Source of the DNA: Pseudomonas coleopterorum
GTDB taxonomy: Bacteria; Pseudomonadota; Gammaproteobacteria; Pseudomonadales; Pseudomonadaceae
Direction of reading: 5' to 3'
Assembly: GCF_900105555.1 (NCBI RefSeq)
Contig: NZ_FNTZ01000001.1
Coordinates: forward strand, 1,178,001 to 1,242,000
DNA: 64,000 nucleotides
Shown here: in pieces, positions 16,928 through 25,741 of the stretch
How the letters are laid out: every line of letters starts with the position of its first letter
Position numbering within the stretch: position 1 is the stretch's first letter
Notes under the pieces: model-generated
The model's input: only the letters and a program-made list of their open reading frames with translations
What the model was told of the DNA's origin: nothing
Database searches by the model: none
Translations under genes and position numbers: made by a program

Positions 16928-17036
16928 TTACTCATGTCAAGACGGATGGTTAGATGGGCGCATATCAACGGCCTCGCTGCGGTCAGTCGCGAGGCCGCCG
17001 GCCTGCCGTTCTGCAACGGCGCGACAGAGTTTTCAC

Positions 17037-18161
17037 ATGACCCCACTCGACCCCATCGCCCTTGCCGCGCTGACTCAGCGAATGGCCCTGCACGCCGAGC
17101 GCTACGACCGCAGCGGCGAGTTTCCCCATGACAACATCGAGCACCTGCACAGCCTCGGCCTGCTGGCCCTGACCGTGCCCACGGCCTATGGCGGCGGCGG
17201 GGCCAACCTGGCCACGGCGCAGAAAGTGGTAGCGGCCGTCGCCAAGGGCGAGCCGGCCACGGCGTTGATTCTGGTCATGCAGTATCTTCAGCAGGCTCGT
17301 CTGCATCAAAGCGAGCGCTGGCCCAAGGCCTGGCAGCAGCGCCTGGCTCTGGAGGCCGTGGAAACCGGAGCATTGATCAATGCCCTGCGGGTCGAGCCCG
17401 AACTCGGCACCCCGGCGCGCGGCGGTGTGCCCAACACCGTGGCGCGACGGACCACCGAGGGCTGGCGACTCAGTGGGCGCAAGATCTACTCCACGGGCAG
17501 CCATGGCCTGACCTGGCTGCTGGTGTGGGCGCGCAGTGACGACGATGATCCGCTGGTCGGCTCATGGCTGGTGCGCAGGGACACGCCCGGCGTCAGCATC
17601 GAAGACACGTGGGACCACCTGGGCATGCGCGCCACCTGCAGCCACGACGTGGTCTTCGACGACGTGCTGGTGCCCCTCGACCAAGCGGTCAGCGTGAGCC
17701 CGGCCAGCGCGCCGCAGCCGGAGCTCGACGCCGAAGGCCTGCGCTGGATGGCGGTGCTGATGTCCAGCGTCTACGACGGCGTCGCCCAGGCCGCGCGGGA
17801 CACGTTCATCGACTGGTTGCAGCATCGTGTGCCGGCCAACCTCGGCGCCGCCCTGGCGACGTTGCCGCGCTTTCAGGAGCGAGTCGGCGAGATCGACAGC
17901 CTGCTGCTGGCCAACCACGCCCTGCTGCAATCGTGCGCCGAAGGACGCCTGCCCGCCGAACGCTGGCCGGCCATCAAGTACCTGGTCTGCAACCAGGCCA
18001 TCCGCGCCGTGACCCTGGCCATCGAGGCCGGCGGCAACCCCGCGCTGGACCGCCGCAACGCGCTTGAGCGGCACTACCGCAACGTGCTCTGCGCACGCAT
18101 TCACACGCCTCAGGATGACAGTGCACTGGTTGCCATCGGGCGGCAGGCGCTGTTGCCCTGA
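17037..18161 (+). CDS. Acyl-CoA-dehydrogenase-fold flavin monooxygenase/desulfurisation enzyme (SfnB/DszC-like)
   Basis: The 374-residue flavoprotein has the N-terminal helical domain ([27 protein letters not shown]...), the middle beta domain with [25 protein letters not shown], and the C-terminal helical domain ending near [21 protein letters not shown]. These proteins resemble acyl-CoA dehydrogenases but commonly act as FMNH2-dependent monooxygenases in sulfur-compound use (SfnB, DszC). The ALERHYRN end is typical of that subgroup. Location beside the LysR gene and behind operator copy B supports a sulfur role. The substrate is unknown. The gene has a weak ribosome site (ACAGAG). Confidence 0.85.
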   Translation: MTPLDPIALAALTQRMALHAERYDRSGEFPHDNIEHLHSLGLLALTVPTAYGGGGANLATAQKVVAAVAKGEPATALILVMQYLQQARLHQSERWPKAWQQRLALEAVETGALINALRVEPELGTPARGGVPNTVARRTTEGWRLSGRKIYSTGSHGLTWLLVWARSDDDDPLVGSWLVRRDTPGVSIEDTWDHLGMRATCSHDVVFDDVLVPLDQAVSVSPASAPQPELDAEGLRWMAVLMSSVYDGVAQAARDTFIDWLQHRVPANLGAALATLPRFQERVGEIDSLLLANHALLQSCAEGRLPAERWPAIKYLVCNQAIRAVTLAIEAGGNPALDRRNALERHYRNVLCARIHTPQDDSALVAIGRQALLP

Positions 18162-18204
18162 CACCCATGGTTGCGCTCACGAAATTTTCATGTGCGACTG
18201 CTTA

Positions 18205-18330
18205 CAGTGGCGTCCCTTGTTGGGGAGTAGCCTGCTCTTGACCTCGGTCCAGAGCGTTCGTGTCAACATTCTCGGCCGTCTGCCGTGGCACGAACACCTT
18301 CGGGTTGGTGAGACCAACGATGCATCCATG
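18205..18330 (+). promoter_or_regulatory. yybP-ykoY-type manganese riboswitch in the mntP leader
   Basis: The leader holds the two hallmark segments of this riboswitch class: GGGGAGTAGCC at 18222-18232 and a GTTGGTGAGACCAAC hairpin at 18304-18318 whose GGTGAGACC loop region is close to the family consensus. They are joined by a paired region (for example GTTCGTGTCAA with GGCACGAAC). The location upstream of a manganese exporter gene is exactly where the class is known in other bacteria. The boundaries given are approximate. The remaining leader to the start at 18388 could form the expression platform. Confidence 0.82.
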
Positions 18331-18387
18331 CCTAAAGCCGGGCGTGTGGTTGCGTCGTTGACTCATAGCCCGGCTGGATGCTCGACC

Positions 18388-18954
18388 GTGAACCCCATTT
18401 CCATCATCTTCGTCGCCTTGGCCATGTCCACCGACGCCTTCGCAGCCGCCATCGGCAAAGGCGCCAGCCTGCACAAGCCGCGCCTGGCCGAGGCACTTCG
18501 CACCGGTATCATCTTCGGCGTGATCGAAACCATCACCCCATTGATAGGGTGGTTCATCGGTCAGGCGGCCACGTCGTATGTTCAGGACTTCGACCATTGG
18601 ATTGCCTTCGTGCTGTTGGGGGCACTCGGGCTGCACATGATCTACAACGGCGTCAAAGATGAAGCCCCTGAAGAGGACAAGCCGCAACAGCATTCCTTTG
18701 CCATTCTGGCCGTCACCGCCTTCGCCACCAGCATCGATGCCCTGGCGGTCGGCGTGGGCCTGGCCTTCGTCAACGTGAATATCTGGATCGCAGCCGCCGC
18801 CATCGGCGTGGCGACCACCGTCATGGTCACGATCGGCGTGATGCTGGGTCGGGTGCTGGGCGTCGTCGTCGGCAAACGCGCGGAAATCATCGGTGGCATC
18901 GTGCTGATGCTGGTCGGCGCGGTCATCCTCTATGAACACTTGTCTGCGGCGTGA
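18388..18954 (+). CDS. mntP: Manganese efflux pump MntP
   Basis: The 188-residue product has six membrane helices and the two MntP motifs: [21 protein letters not shown] at the N-terminus and [20 protein letters not shown] in the second half, each carrying the conserved Asp in a transmembrane helix. It exports Mn(II). The start is GTG at 18388, which gives the family's usual length; the longer open frame from 18064 runs back through the riboswitch and the upstream gene. Control by the manganese riboswitch is likely. Confidence 0.9.
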   Translation: MNPISIIFVALAMSTDAFAAAIGKGASLHKPRLAEALRTGIIFGVIETITPLIGWFIGQAATSYVQDFDHWIAFVLLGALGLHMIYNGVKDEAPEEDKPQQHSFAILAVTAFATSIDALAVGVGLAFVNVNIWIAAAAIGVATTVMVTIGVMLGRVLGVVVGKRAEIIGGIVLMLVGAVILYEHLSAA

Positions 18955-19037
18955 TCCAGAGCAAGATCTCCGGGAGCCGCCCCGCGACGGCGCCAGACAA
19001 GGCGCCGCACAGCTGATGCCAAGCCCAAGCCGATAAA

Positions 19038-20003
19038 CTACTGGCCCGGCGCCCATACCTCCACGTTCACCGCATCGATCCGCTTGGGAATCAGTTTCTC
19101 GTCGTGGAAGGCGTCGGCGATCTTCTGCTGCTCGGCCAGCCCTTCACGGGTGACCGGCTGCACGTCGTAGCTGCGGCGGGCGTTGGCTTGCTGCACCACG
19201 GCCGGATCAAGGTTGCCCCACAATGGACCCAGTATCGCGGCCGCCTCGGCAGGGTGCGACTTGACCCATTTGCCGGTTTCGGCCAGATCATCGAATACGG
19301 TTTTCAGAATGGCCGGGTTGGCCTGGGCGTAGGGTGTGCCGGCCAGATAATAGCGCTTGTACGCCGTCAGGCCTTCGCTGCCGGCCAGCACGCGCGTGGG
19401 TTGGTGCTGCTGCGCGGCGCTGAGGAAGGGTTCCCACGCCACCCAGGCATCCACTTTCTGGTTTTCGAAGGCCGCCCGGCCGTCGGCGATGGACAGGTAG
19501 GCGGGCTGGATATCGTTGAATTTCAGATCGGCTTTGCGCAAGGCGGCCAGCAGCAGGTAGTGGGCCCCAGCCGCCTTGGTGACCGCCACGGTATGGCCTT
19601 TGAGATCGGTCAGTGCCTTGAGTGGCGAGTCCTTTCGAACCAGGATCGCCTGGGCCTGCGGCGAGGCCGACTCGGATGCGTAATAAGTGAGCTTGCCCCC
19701 GGCGGCCTGAGCGAACACCGGCACCGTATCGGCGACGTCGGCGGACAGGTCGACGTTGCCAACGTTGAGCGCTTCGAGCAGCGGTTGGCCACTGGCGAAT
19801 TCATGCCAACTGACGCGCACGCCTTGATCGGCCAGTTGTTTCTCCAACGTGCCTTGCTGCTTGAGCAGCACCATCAGGGTCGATGATTTCTGGTAGCCGA
19901 TGCGCAGCTGCGTTTCGGCGCGGGCCGCGACGCTGAAGGACAAGCCGAGCGCAACGCCGAGGCTTGCGGCGAGCAGGTGTCGTGGGGTGAGGAGGGTGGA
20001 CAT
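19038..20003 (-). CDS. Orphan SsuA-like sulfonate-type substrate-binding protein
   Basis: The product has 321 residues: a signal peptide (HLLAASLGVALGLSFSVAARA, cleaved before ET) and an SsuA/TauA-type fold with IGYQKSSTLMVLLKQQG, VDLSADVADTVPVFAQAAG, LKGHTVAVTKAAGAHYLLLAALRKA and DAWVAWEPFLSAAQ. It closely fits the aliphatic sulfonate-binding group. ATG 20003 gives a proper signal peptide; the frame start at 20108 does not. No transporter partner is adjacent. It has no Cys and one Met after the signal. A LysR-box-like site lies about 130 bases upstream. It may supply the SsuC/SsuB-like pair at 11135-12771. Confidence 0.87.
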   Translation of the reverse strand: MSTLLTPRHLLAASLGVALGLSFSVAARAETQLRIGYQKSSTLMVLLKQQGTLEKQLADQGVRVSWHEFASGQPLLEALNVGNVDLSADVADTVPVFAQAAGGKLTYYASESASPQAQAILVRKDSPLKALTDLKGHTVAVTKAAGAHYLLLAALRKADLKFNDIQPAYLSIADGRAAFENQKVDAWVAWEPFLSAAQQHQPTRVLAGSEGLTAYKRYYLAGTPYAQANPAILKTVFDDLAETGKWVKSHPAEAAAILGPLWGNLDPAVVQQANARRSYDVQPVTREGLAEQQKIADAFHDEKLIPKRIDAVNVEVWAPGQ

Positions 20004-20129
20004 GATGTGAGTCTCGTCTTCGACGCATCCGCTGGGCGCGGTCGGCTCGAAGAGAACAGGGAAGGGCATGCCCGGTAATCCGGTGAGGCGACTATAGAAG
20101 AACGACAAGGGGGAGGGTAATGGCGTTTG

Positions 20130-20144
20130 GTTATCAGCTTATGC
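20130..20144 (+). promoter_or_regulatory. Candidate LysR operator upstream of the orphan SsuA-like gene
   Basis: GTTATCAGCTTATGC shares TAT-AGCTTATG with operator copy A (11 of 12 positions over the core). It lies about 130 bases upstream of the divergent SsuA-like start. The rest of the 20004-20374 gap contains a stem-loop near the toxin gene and nothing else I can support. Confidence 0.4.
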
Positions 20145-20327
20145 AGCCTGATCGGAGACACTGATTCGCACTGCACTTCATCCGCCGGACTCTCATCGAT
20201 GCGAAAGGCTCTCGGTCGAAGCGTGTCACCTACGGATGTACACATTTCTCCTTTCAAAACATGGATCTACCTATCACTTCTGTCAGGCGACGCCCATGGA
20301 AACATTACCTAGTGTGGCGGCTTTACT

Positions 20328-20352
20328 GCGCAGCCCGTTCGCGGGCCTGCGC
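20328..20352 (+). promoter_or_regulatory. Stem-loop in the 5' untranslated region of the Tc toxin gene
   Basis: GCGCAGCCCG and CGGGCCTGCGC pair around a TTCG tetraloop with one bulged base. It ends 22 bases before the start codon. No T run follows, so it is not a terminator; an mRNA stabilising or translation-control role is possible. Confidence 0.45.
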
Positions 20353-20374
20353 CGAACAGCAAAGGTAGACAGCC

Positions 20375-23300
20375 ATGAAAGATGAAACACCGGCGGAACA
20401 CACACTGTCCGCACATATGAAGCATATCGCCGTCAATGCCGAACAGCTCGACATCCTGTCCAAGGTTCAAGACTGCACGGCAATGCAGATCGCTCAAGGC
20501 AGCGTCGAGGACCTGATCAAGCTCGGCAAGGGTTTTGACGTAGATCAAGCGCAGACCTTGCATCAACGCGCCAGCTCGGTGGCCGTGCTCGCAGCGCGAC
20601 AGATGCGCGAACAACGCCTGAAGGCCAGCGAGCCGGCTTCGGCGGCCATGGCCCGCAGTGGCGTCCGTGCGCTGGTCGACGGCCCCAGCTTCGAAAGCCA
20701 ATTCACCCCCAGTTGGTCGAGCAACTGCATGCCCGGCGCTATCGAGGCAACCACCTCGCCTGCGGCTTATTTGACCAGTCTGTACCGTTTGGCTACCCAG
20801 ACCATCGAGCCTCTGGCCATCGAAGGCGAAGCCATCACGCTGGCCGAGCGTCGTCCCGATCTGGTTGACCTGACTTTGGATCCCGTGAGCCTGGAGCGCG
20901 TCGAGCCGACCGTAGTCGTGGTCAACGAGATTCTAGAGCGCGCCGCGCGCGAGTTTCTCGACAGCCGTAACCGCAGCGATGAGGCGGTAGACGACGTACT
21001 GCTGACCACTCGTTATCCGTTCCAGTTGCCGTATGAGCGGTATCAGGCGCAGATCAACCATGTACTGCAGCGCAAGCGCTACCAGTTGGGCGATGCGGTT
21101 CGACAACTCGATCCCAAGTTTCCCTATTTCAAAGAGCAAGGCCTGCATTCGGCGGCCTCCGACGATGCCCTGCAACTGGACACCGCATTTGGCCCCGAGC
21201 AGCGCGCACTGCTGCTGGAGGCGCCTTATTTTCCGCTGACCAACCTGGCCCGCAAGGCTCCAGGCCTCCAGCGCCAGGCAGCCATGGCCATGGCTCAGAC
21301 CGGCTTCTACAACCGTCACTACGGTGTTGCCGATGCTGAGCCGCTGGTGGATATTGCTACCTTCTGCAAGCGCACAGGTATCAACCAGACGCAACTGGAA
21401 GACCTGCTGTCCATCGAAACGCGTGCACCAGTAGCCTCACCCAATGTGGCCGGCTTGGCGCCGGCATCGCCTGCGGTGTTCGGTTCCAGCTATGTCAACG
21501 CGGGCATCGCGCCGATCTTGGGCGTGGCCAGTGAAGGTGGGTCGATGCACCGTTTCACCGGCCACACCGACGGTCATTTCGACCGCCTGCAACGCATCAT
21601 CCGCCTGTCGCGGTGGATGGAGCTGAGCTTTGCCGACACCGACCTGCTGTTGGCGGCGGCCTTCAAGAGCGAGTGCGGGGAGAACCCGCATGGTTTTCAA
21701 ATCACTGAAAACACCCTGCGCATGCTGGGGCTGTTTCGCCAACTGCAACGCGATTTCAAGGTGACCGCAGAAGACTTCGCGGCGCTGGTTCATGGCGTAG
21801 GCCTGTATGCATGCGGCAGCGATATTCCGCAGTTCGACCGCATTTTCAACGCCAGCGGTCTGTTTGAAACGCCGCTGTGTCTGGACGACAGCGTATTTCC
21901 AATCGTCCCGGCGACGGACAATCAGTACCGCAAGGTCGATCATCTCTGCAGCGCGCTGGGCATCAGTTTCGAAACCTACGTTTACGTTGCTCGCTACATC
22001 GCCCAAGGGCTTCACCGCCAAAACAGCGAAAGCCAGGCCGACGCTGACGTCAACAGCTTGCGCTGGTCCCATGCTGTGGTTTCGGCGTTCTACCGTTTGG
22101 TGAAGCTGCCACGCTACCTGGGCATTTCCAGTATCGAGGCGATTGCCTTGCTGCAATTGATCAACCAGAGCGCCAACCAGTACGTGAGCCGATTGGCGCA
22201 GCCTCGACTCGCCGTGTACCAGCACTCGGAAATGACTGACACCTTGAGCGTGATTCAGTCGTTGGCCGATGTGATCAAGTGGTGCAACACGCATCAGTTG
22301 TCTGTCAATTGGTTGTATCAGCAAGTCATGCCGCTGACTCCCGTTGCGGCAGCGACCGAGCACGAGATCGATCAGCTCAAGCAGATTCAATCGCGTATGG
22401 GAGCGGTACTGGTCAGCCAGGCGACCTTCGTCGAAGCAGGTGCACCGCAGTATTCAGCGGGTGATGCGCCAACTGCGATCGACTGGCTGGCTGAATTCGA
22501 AGCGTTCGTTTCCGGTGACGGCCTGATCATTGATCGCAGCATCATGGCCCCTGAGTACGAGGACGAAGCCTACTATACCGAGCGGCTGCTGGAGCTGATC
22601 GATCGAGTGATGAGCCGCCATGGCGTCACAGCGATCTCCGACCTGCGCATCAAACTGTTCAGTGTGGTGATGGACGCCCGTGCCGCTCAGCAGAGCCTGG
22701 TTTGGGAATGCCTGGCCAGCACCTTGAAGGTGACTGCCGAGCAGTGCCGCGAGCTGCTGCTGTGGGCGCGTGGCACGACCTATCAGTTGCTTGCAGAAGT
22801 ACTGCGGGTGTTCGCCATCGAGGGGGGCGCCGGTGTCGCGGTGCCCGTGGGCGATGAAGTGCTGACCATCCTGGCACGTCTGGCCCGCCGGGCAGCGATC
22901 GCGCAACAGCTGAACGTCAGTGCCATGGCTTTGCGCAGTTTTGTGCGTAACCCTGAGTGGTTTGGCCGCCCGGCGCAAGTTCGCCGAACAAGATCGGCCA
23001 CCTGGTTGATCGACGACATCGGCTTTGCAGACCTCTACAGCCTGGTGCAGTACCAGCGAGTGGTGAAATTCAGCCGTCGCGGTGAGCAGGAGTTGCTCGA
23101 CTACCTACAGTTGGTAAACAGCCTGCCCAACGAGCTCAGCGATGCCGATGCCGAACTTGTACGAGAAGATGCTGCGGGCAAGATCGCCGGATTTATCGGC
23201 TTCGGCACTCGCGACATTCTGCAAACAGCCGCGCTGTTGACTGACAATGGGATTCTGCTGACGGTGCTGGAACTGGATCACCTGATTCGTATTCGCGAGT

Positions 23301-25678
23301 TCTGTAACGCGCTGCAATTGGGCACCACGGCAGTGGTCGATTTGAGTCGGCTGCGCAGCGACAGTTCGCGCAACGACTACCGGGCCGCTGGCGAAGGTGC
23401 CTTGGCCAGCTTGACCGCCAGCCTGTCAGGTGAAGGCAAACAAGTGGAAGGTGAACTGGGGCAAAGCGAGTCTTCATGGATCATTGTCGACCGTGAGCTG
23501 TTGGTGGCCAGGACCGATGAGGTCGCACGCTTCACCATTACCGTCAGAAACTTCCTGGGCCAGCCGATGGGTGGTATTCGAGTCGTCTGGCGTACCAGCC
23601 TGGGCGAACTGCAGTTGCCCGCGATGACGGAAACCGACGCCAATGGCGAAATGACCGTGACCCTGATGGCCGGCGATGAGATGGGCACCGCTCAGGTCAC
23701 CGCCACCTACGGTCTGGACCGGCAGATCCAGGCGCCGCTGGTGCGGATCGATTGTGATGAAAGCACCCTGGACTTCATCGAGGTGCCCCATTACCCGAAT
23801 CCTGCCGAGGCGCTGGCGGGTGACCGTGAAGAAATCGAGTTTGCGGTGGAACTCGTGGATATGCATGGCAACGTGGGTCGCGATCGTGTGGTGCAGTGGG
23901 AGACCGACCTGGGTCAATTCCTGCGTCCGCAGACGCGCACCGATAGCGAAGGCCTGGCGTATGCGACGTTGCACAGCCAGCCGTCGGGCGCAGCAACGGT
24001 GGTGGCCTCTTTTGAAGTCAACGGCAACGAGCATGAGTTTCAGCCCGTTAGCTTCCTGGAGCAGCCTTACTTCCAGTATGTAAAGTTCAGCTCAAGCATC
24101 GCAAGCACCCTGCCCTCAGAGGCAATCTGTCGGATCGTGAACCTGGATGGATCTCCGGTGGTTGGTGCCACAGTGAACTGGACGGCAACCGTCGGTGGGT
24201 TCGACGGGGGTAACAGCAGCTTAACCGACGTTGAAGGCATTGCCAGGATTCTGTATCTGAGCAATGTGCCGGGCACGGTCACGGTCGGCGTTGCCGCAAC
24301 GGTTGCAGGTGTGCCATTGCGCGCTATGTACTCCGCTCCGACGGTTGTTCATGAGTTGCCCCAAATTAGCGATTTCGCACCCGCACATCAGTACTTCAGG
24401 GTGACACAGTCTGCGATGGCTTCGTTTAGCGTTTCGCTTGAACCTGCCATGGCACGCTATCCGGTCACTTGGCTGGTCGATGGGGCGGTTCATTCAACCA
24501 CCTATACGAATACAGACGGCAAAGCTAAATTCGCCAAGCGCTTTACAGGCTCGGAATTGGGCACACACACGGTGGTCGCACAGGCAGTCGGCGAGGGGAA
24601 CGAAGCCATATTCGATGTCTCGGTAGTCGCTGCTCATGACACGTTGGTGTTTGACCGTACGCTGTCAAGCCAGGCGATCTTGAATCATCCGACGGTGGAG
24701 ACATTCACGCTATCGAAAGGGCATGCGGGTGATCTGCAGGTGACTGCAACGGGTCCAGCAGGACCGGATGACGGCGCTTGGGTAATCTTGAGTGCGGACA
24801 ACGCTGAGGATCTAGAACGGATGGGTGTCGTCTTTACACCCTTACTGGGCGAAAAGCTTTACACAGATGAGCAGGGGGTCGCATCCGTACACATTGATGC
24901 ACGCAGTGCAGCATTTCTTCCCAATGACTTGAACGATAACACGGTCAGATTGACTGCTCGTTCTAACCTGTCCGTTACGCAGACCGTTGAGCTGCGCCTA
25001 AGAGAAGTTGTGGAGGTCAGTGATATCGACATGGGTAGTGCCTATGTCAGTGCTAACCCTCGGATTTGTTACATGTATGGGCATATTCATAATGCTTTCG
25101 ACGCTGCGCTGGCTGACGGTCTGCCTGATATGAAAATATTCTTGAGTTATGGTCCTAAGTCGATAGATGCGGTGCTCAAGCCCGACGCTTATGGGGCCAC
25201 GTTCGTGGCCACTTATCAGTCGAATGATAATTTCAATAGAGGTCGGATAGTGGTGGCGGATAACCCCAGGATAATATTCGCTTCTGGAACAGATACCGTT
25301 TTCAGTGTGGATAGGCCGATAACGCTTCGAGGTGGCATAGACAGTAGCGGCATCGCCGTACAAGCACTGACGCCCAATGTCCGTATGGGTGATGATCAAA
25401 AGTTATACATTCCAAGGGGAGAGCGCGGTCGAATCAAAGTGCGGGCGGTGCTGGGCACCACTCCGCTGATGAGTATGGACTGCAGTTGCGTATGGCAAAG
25501 CCCATGGCCCCTGGGCGTCAACGCGATCACCAGTGCTACTGACCGCTATGGCTATCAGGAGATTGAGCTCGATGCCACGAACGTTAGTATCGAGGATGAA
25601 CGTTCCATTTATTTTGGATTCACTCAGGTAGGCGACGTCAGACGTCTATGCGGTTATGTGCGTCAGGAAATTGAATGA
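20375..25678 (+). CDS. Tc toxin A-component, N-terminal subunit (TcaA-like, VRP1 domain) with Ig-like repeats
   Basis: This 1767-residue protein resembles the N-terminal half of insecticidal Tc toxin A components. The family signature is around residue 127 (TSPAAYLTSLYRLA), then RRPDLVDLTLD and the QLPYERYQAQINHVL block, followed by a long helical region (to about 1030) as in the TcA shell. From about 1033 to 1545 come roughly five beta-rich repeats of bacterial Ig-like (Big-1) type, for example VVWRTSLGELQLPAMTETDA and VVQWETDLGQFLRPQTRTDS. A Cys-containing C-terminal region (1546-1767) follows. No signal peptide is seen, as usual for Tc proteins. ATG 20375 follows AAAGGT. The partner gene begins 63 bases downstream. 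From about 24060 the gene is visibly more AT-rich. Confidence 0.85.
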   Translation: MKDETPAEHTLSAHMKHIAVNAEQLDILSKVQDCTAMQIAQGSVEDLIKLGKGFDVDQAQTLHQRASSVAVLAARQMREQRLKASEPASAAMARSGVRALVDGPSFESQFTPSWSSNCMPGAIEATTSPAAYLTSLYRLATQTIEPLAIEGEAITLAERRPDLVDLTLDPVSLERVEPTVVVVNEILERAAREFLDSRNRSDEAVDDVLLTTRYPFQLPYERYQAQINHVLQRKRYQLGDAVRQLDPKFPYFKEQGLHSAASDDALQLDTAFGPEQRALLLEAPYFPLTNLARKAPGLQRQAAMAMAQTGFYNRHYGVADAEPLVDIATFCKRTGINQTQLEDLLSIETRAPVASPNVAGLAPASPAVFGSSYVNAGIAPILGVASEGGSMHRFTGHTDGHFDRLQRIIRLSRWMELSFADTDLLLAAAFKSECGENPHGFQITENTLRMLGLFRQLQRDFKVTAEDFAALVHGVGLYACGSDIPQFDRIFNASGLFETPLCLDDSVFPIVPATDNQYRKVDHLCSALGISFETYVYVARYIAQGLHRQNSESQADADVNSLRWSHAVVSAFYRLVKLPRYLGISSIEAIALLQLINQSANQYVSRLAQPRLAVYQHSEMTDTLSVIQSLADVIKWCNTHQLSVNWLYQQVMPLTPVAAATEHEIDQLKQIQSRMGAVLVSQATFVEAGAPQYSAGDAPTAIDWLAEFEAFVSGDGLIIDRSIMAPEYEDEAYYTERLLELIDRVMSRHGVTAISDLRIKLFSVVMDARAAQQSLVWECLASTLKVTAEQCRELLLWARGTTYQLLAEVLRVFAIEGGAGVAVPVGDEVLTILARLARRAAIAQQLNVSAMALRSFVRNPEWFGRPAQVRRTRSATWLIDDIGFADLYSLVQYQRVVKFSRRGEQELLDYLQLVNSLPNELSDADAELVREDAAGKIAGFIGFGTRDILQTAALLTDNGILLTVLELDHLIRIREFCNALQLGTTAVVDLSRLRSDSSRNDYRAAGEGALASLTASLSGEGKQVEGELGQSESSWIIVDRELLVARTDEVARFTITVRNFLGQPMGGIRVVWRTSLGELQLPAMTETDANGEMTVTLMAGDEMGTAQVTATYGLDRQIQAPLVRIDCDESTLDFIEVPHYPNPAEALAGDREEIEFAVELVDMHGNVGRDRVVQWETDLGQFLRPQTRTDSEGLAYATLHSQPSGAATVVASFEVNGNEHEFQPVSFLEQPYFQYVKFSSSIASTLPSEAICRIVNLDGSPVVGATVNWTATVGGFDGGNSSLTDVEGIARILYLSNVPGTVTVGVAATVAGVPLRAMYSAPTVVHELPQISDFAPAHQYFRVTQSAMASFSVSLEPAMARYPVTWLVDGAVHSTTYTNTDGKAKFAKRFTGSELGTHTVVAQAVGEGNEAIFDVSVVAAHDTLVFDRTLSSQAILNHPTVETFTLSKGHAGDLQVTATGPAGPDDGAWVILSADNAEDLERMGVVFTPLLGEKLYTDEQGVASVHIDARSAAFLPNDLNDNTVRLTARSNLSVTQTVELRLREVVEVSDIDMGSAYVSANPRICYMYGHIHNAFDAALADGLPDMKIFLSYGPKSIDAVLKPDAYGATFVATYQSNDNFNRGRIVVADNPRIIFASGTDTVFSVDRPITLRGGIDSSGIAVQALTPNVRMGDDQKLYIPRGERGRIKVRAVLGTTPLMSMDCSCVWQSPWPLGVNAITSATDRYGYQEIELDATNVSIEDERSIYFGFTQVGDVRRLCGYVRQEIE

Positions 25679-25741
25679 GCGCTATTACCCAACCCCTTAC
25701 GTTTGCCTCCGCCTTCTTTGAACTCATCTGGATCTAAAACT

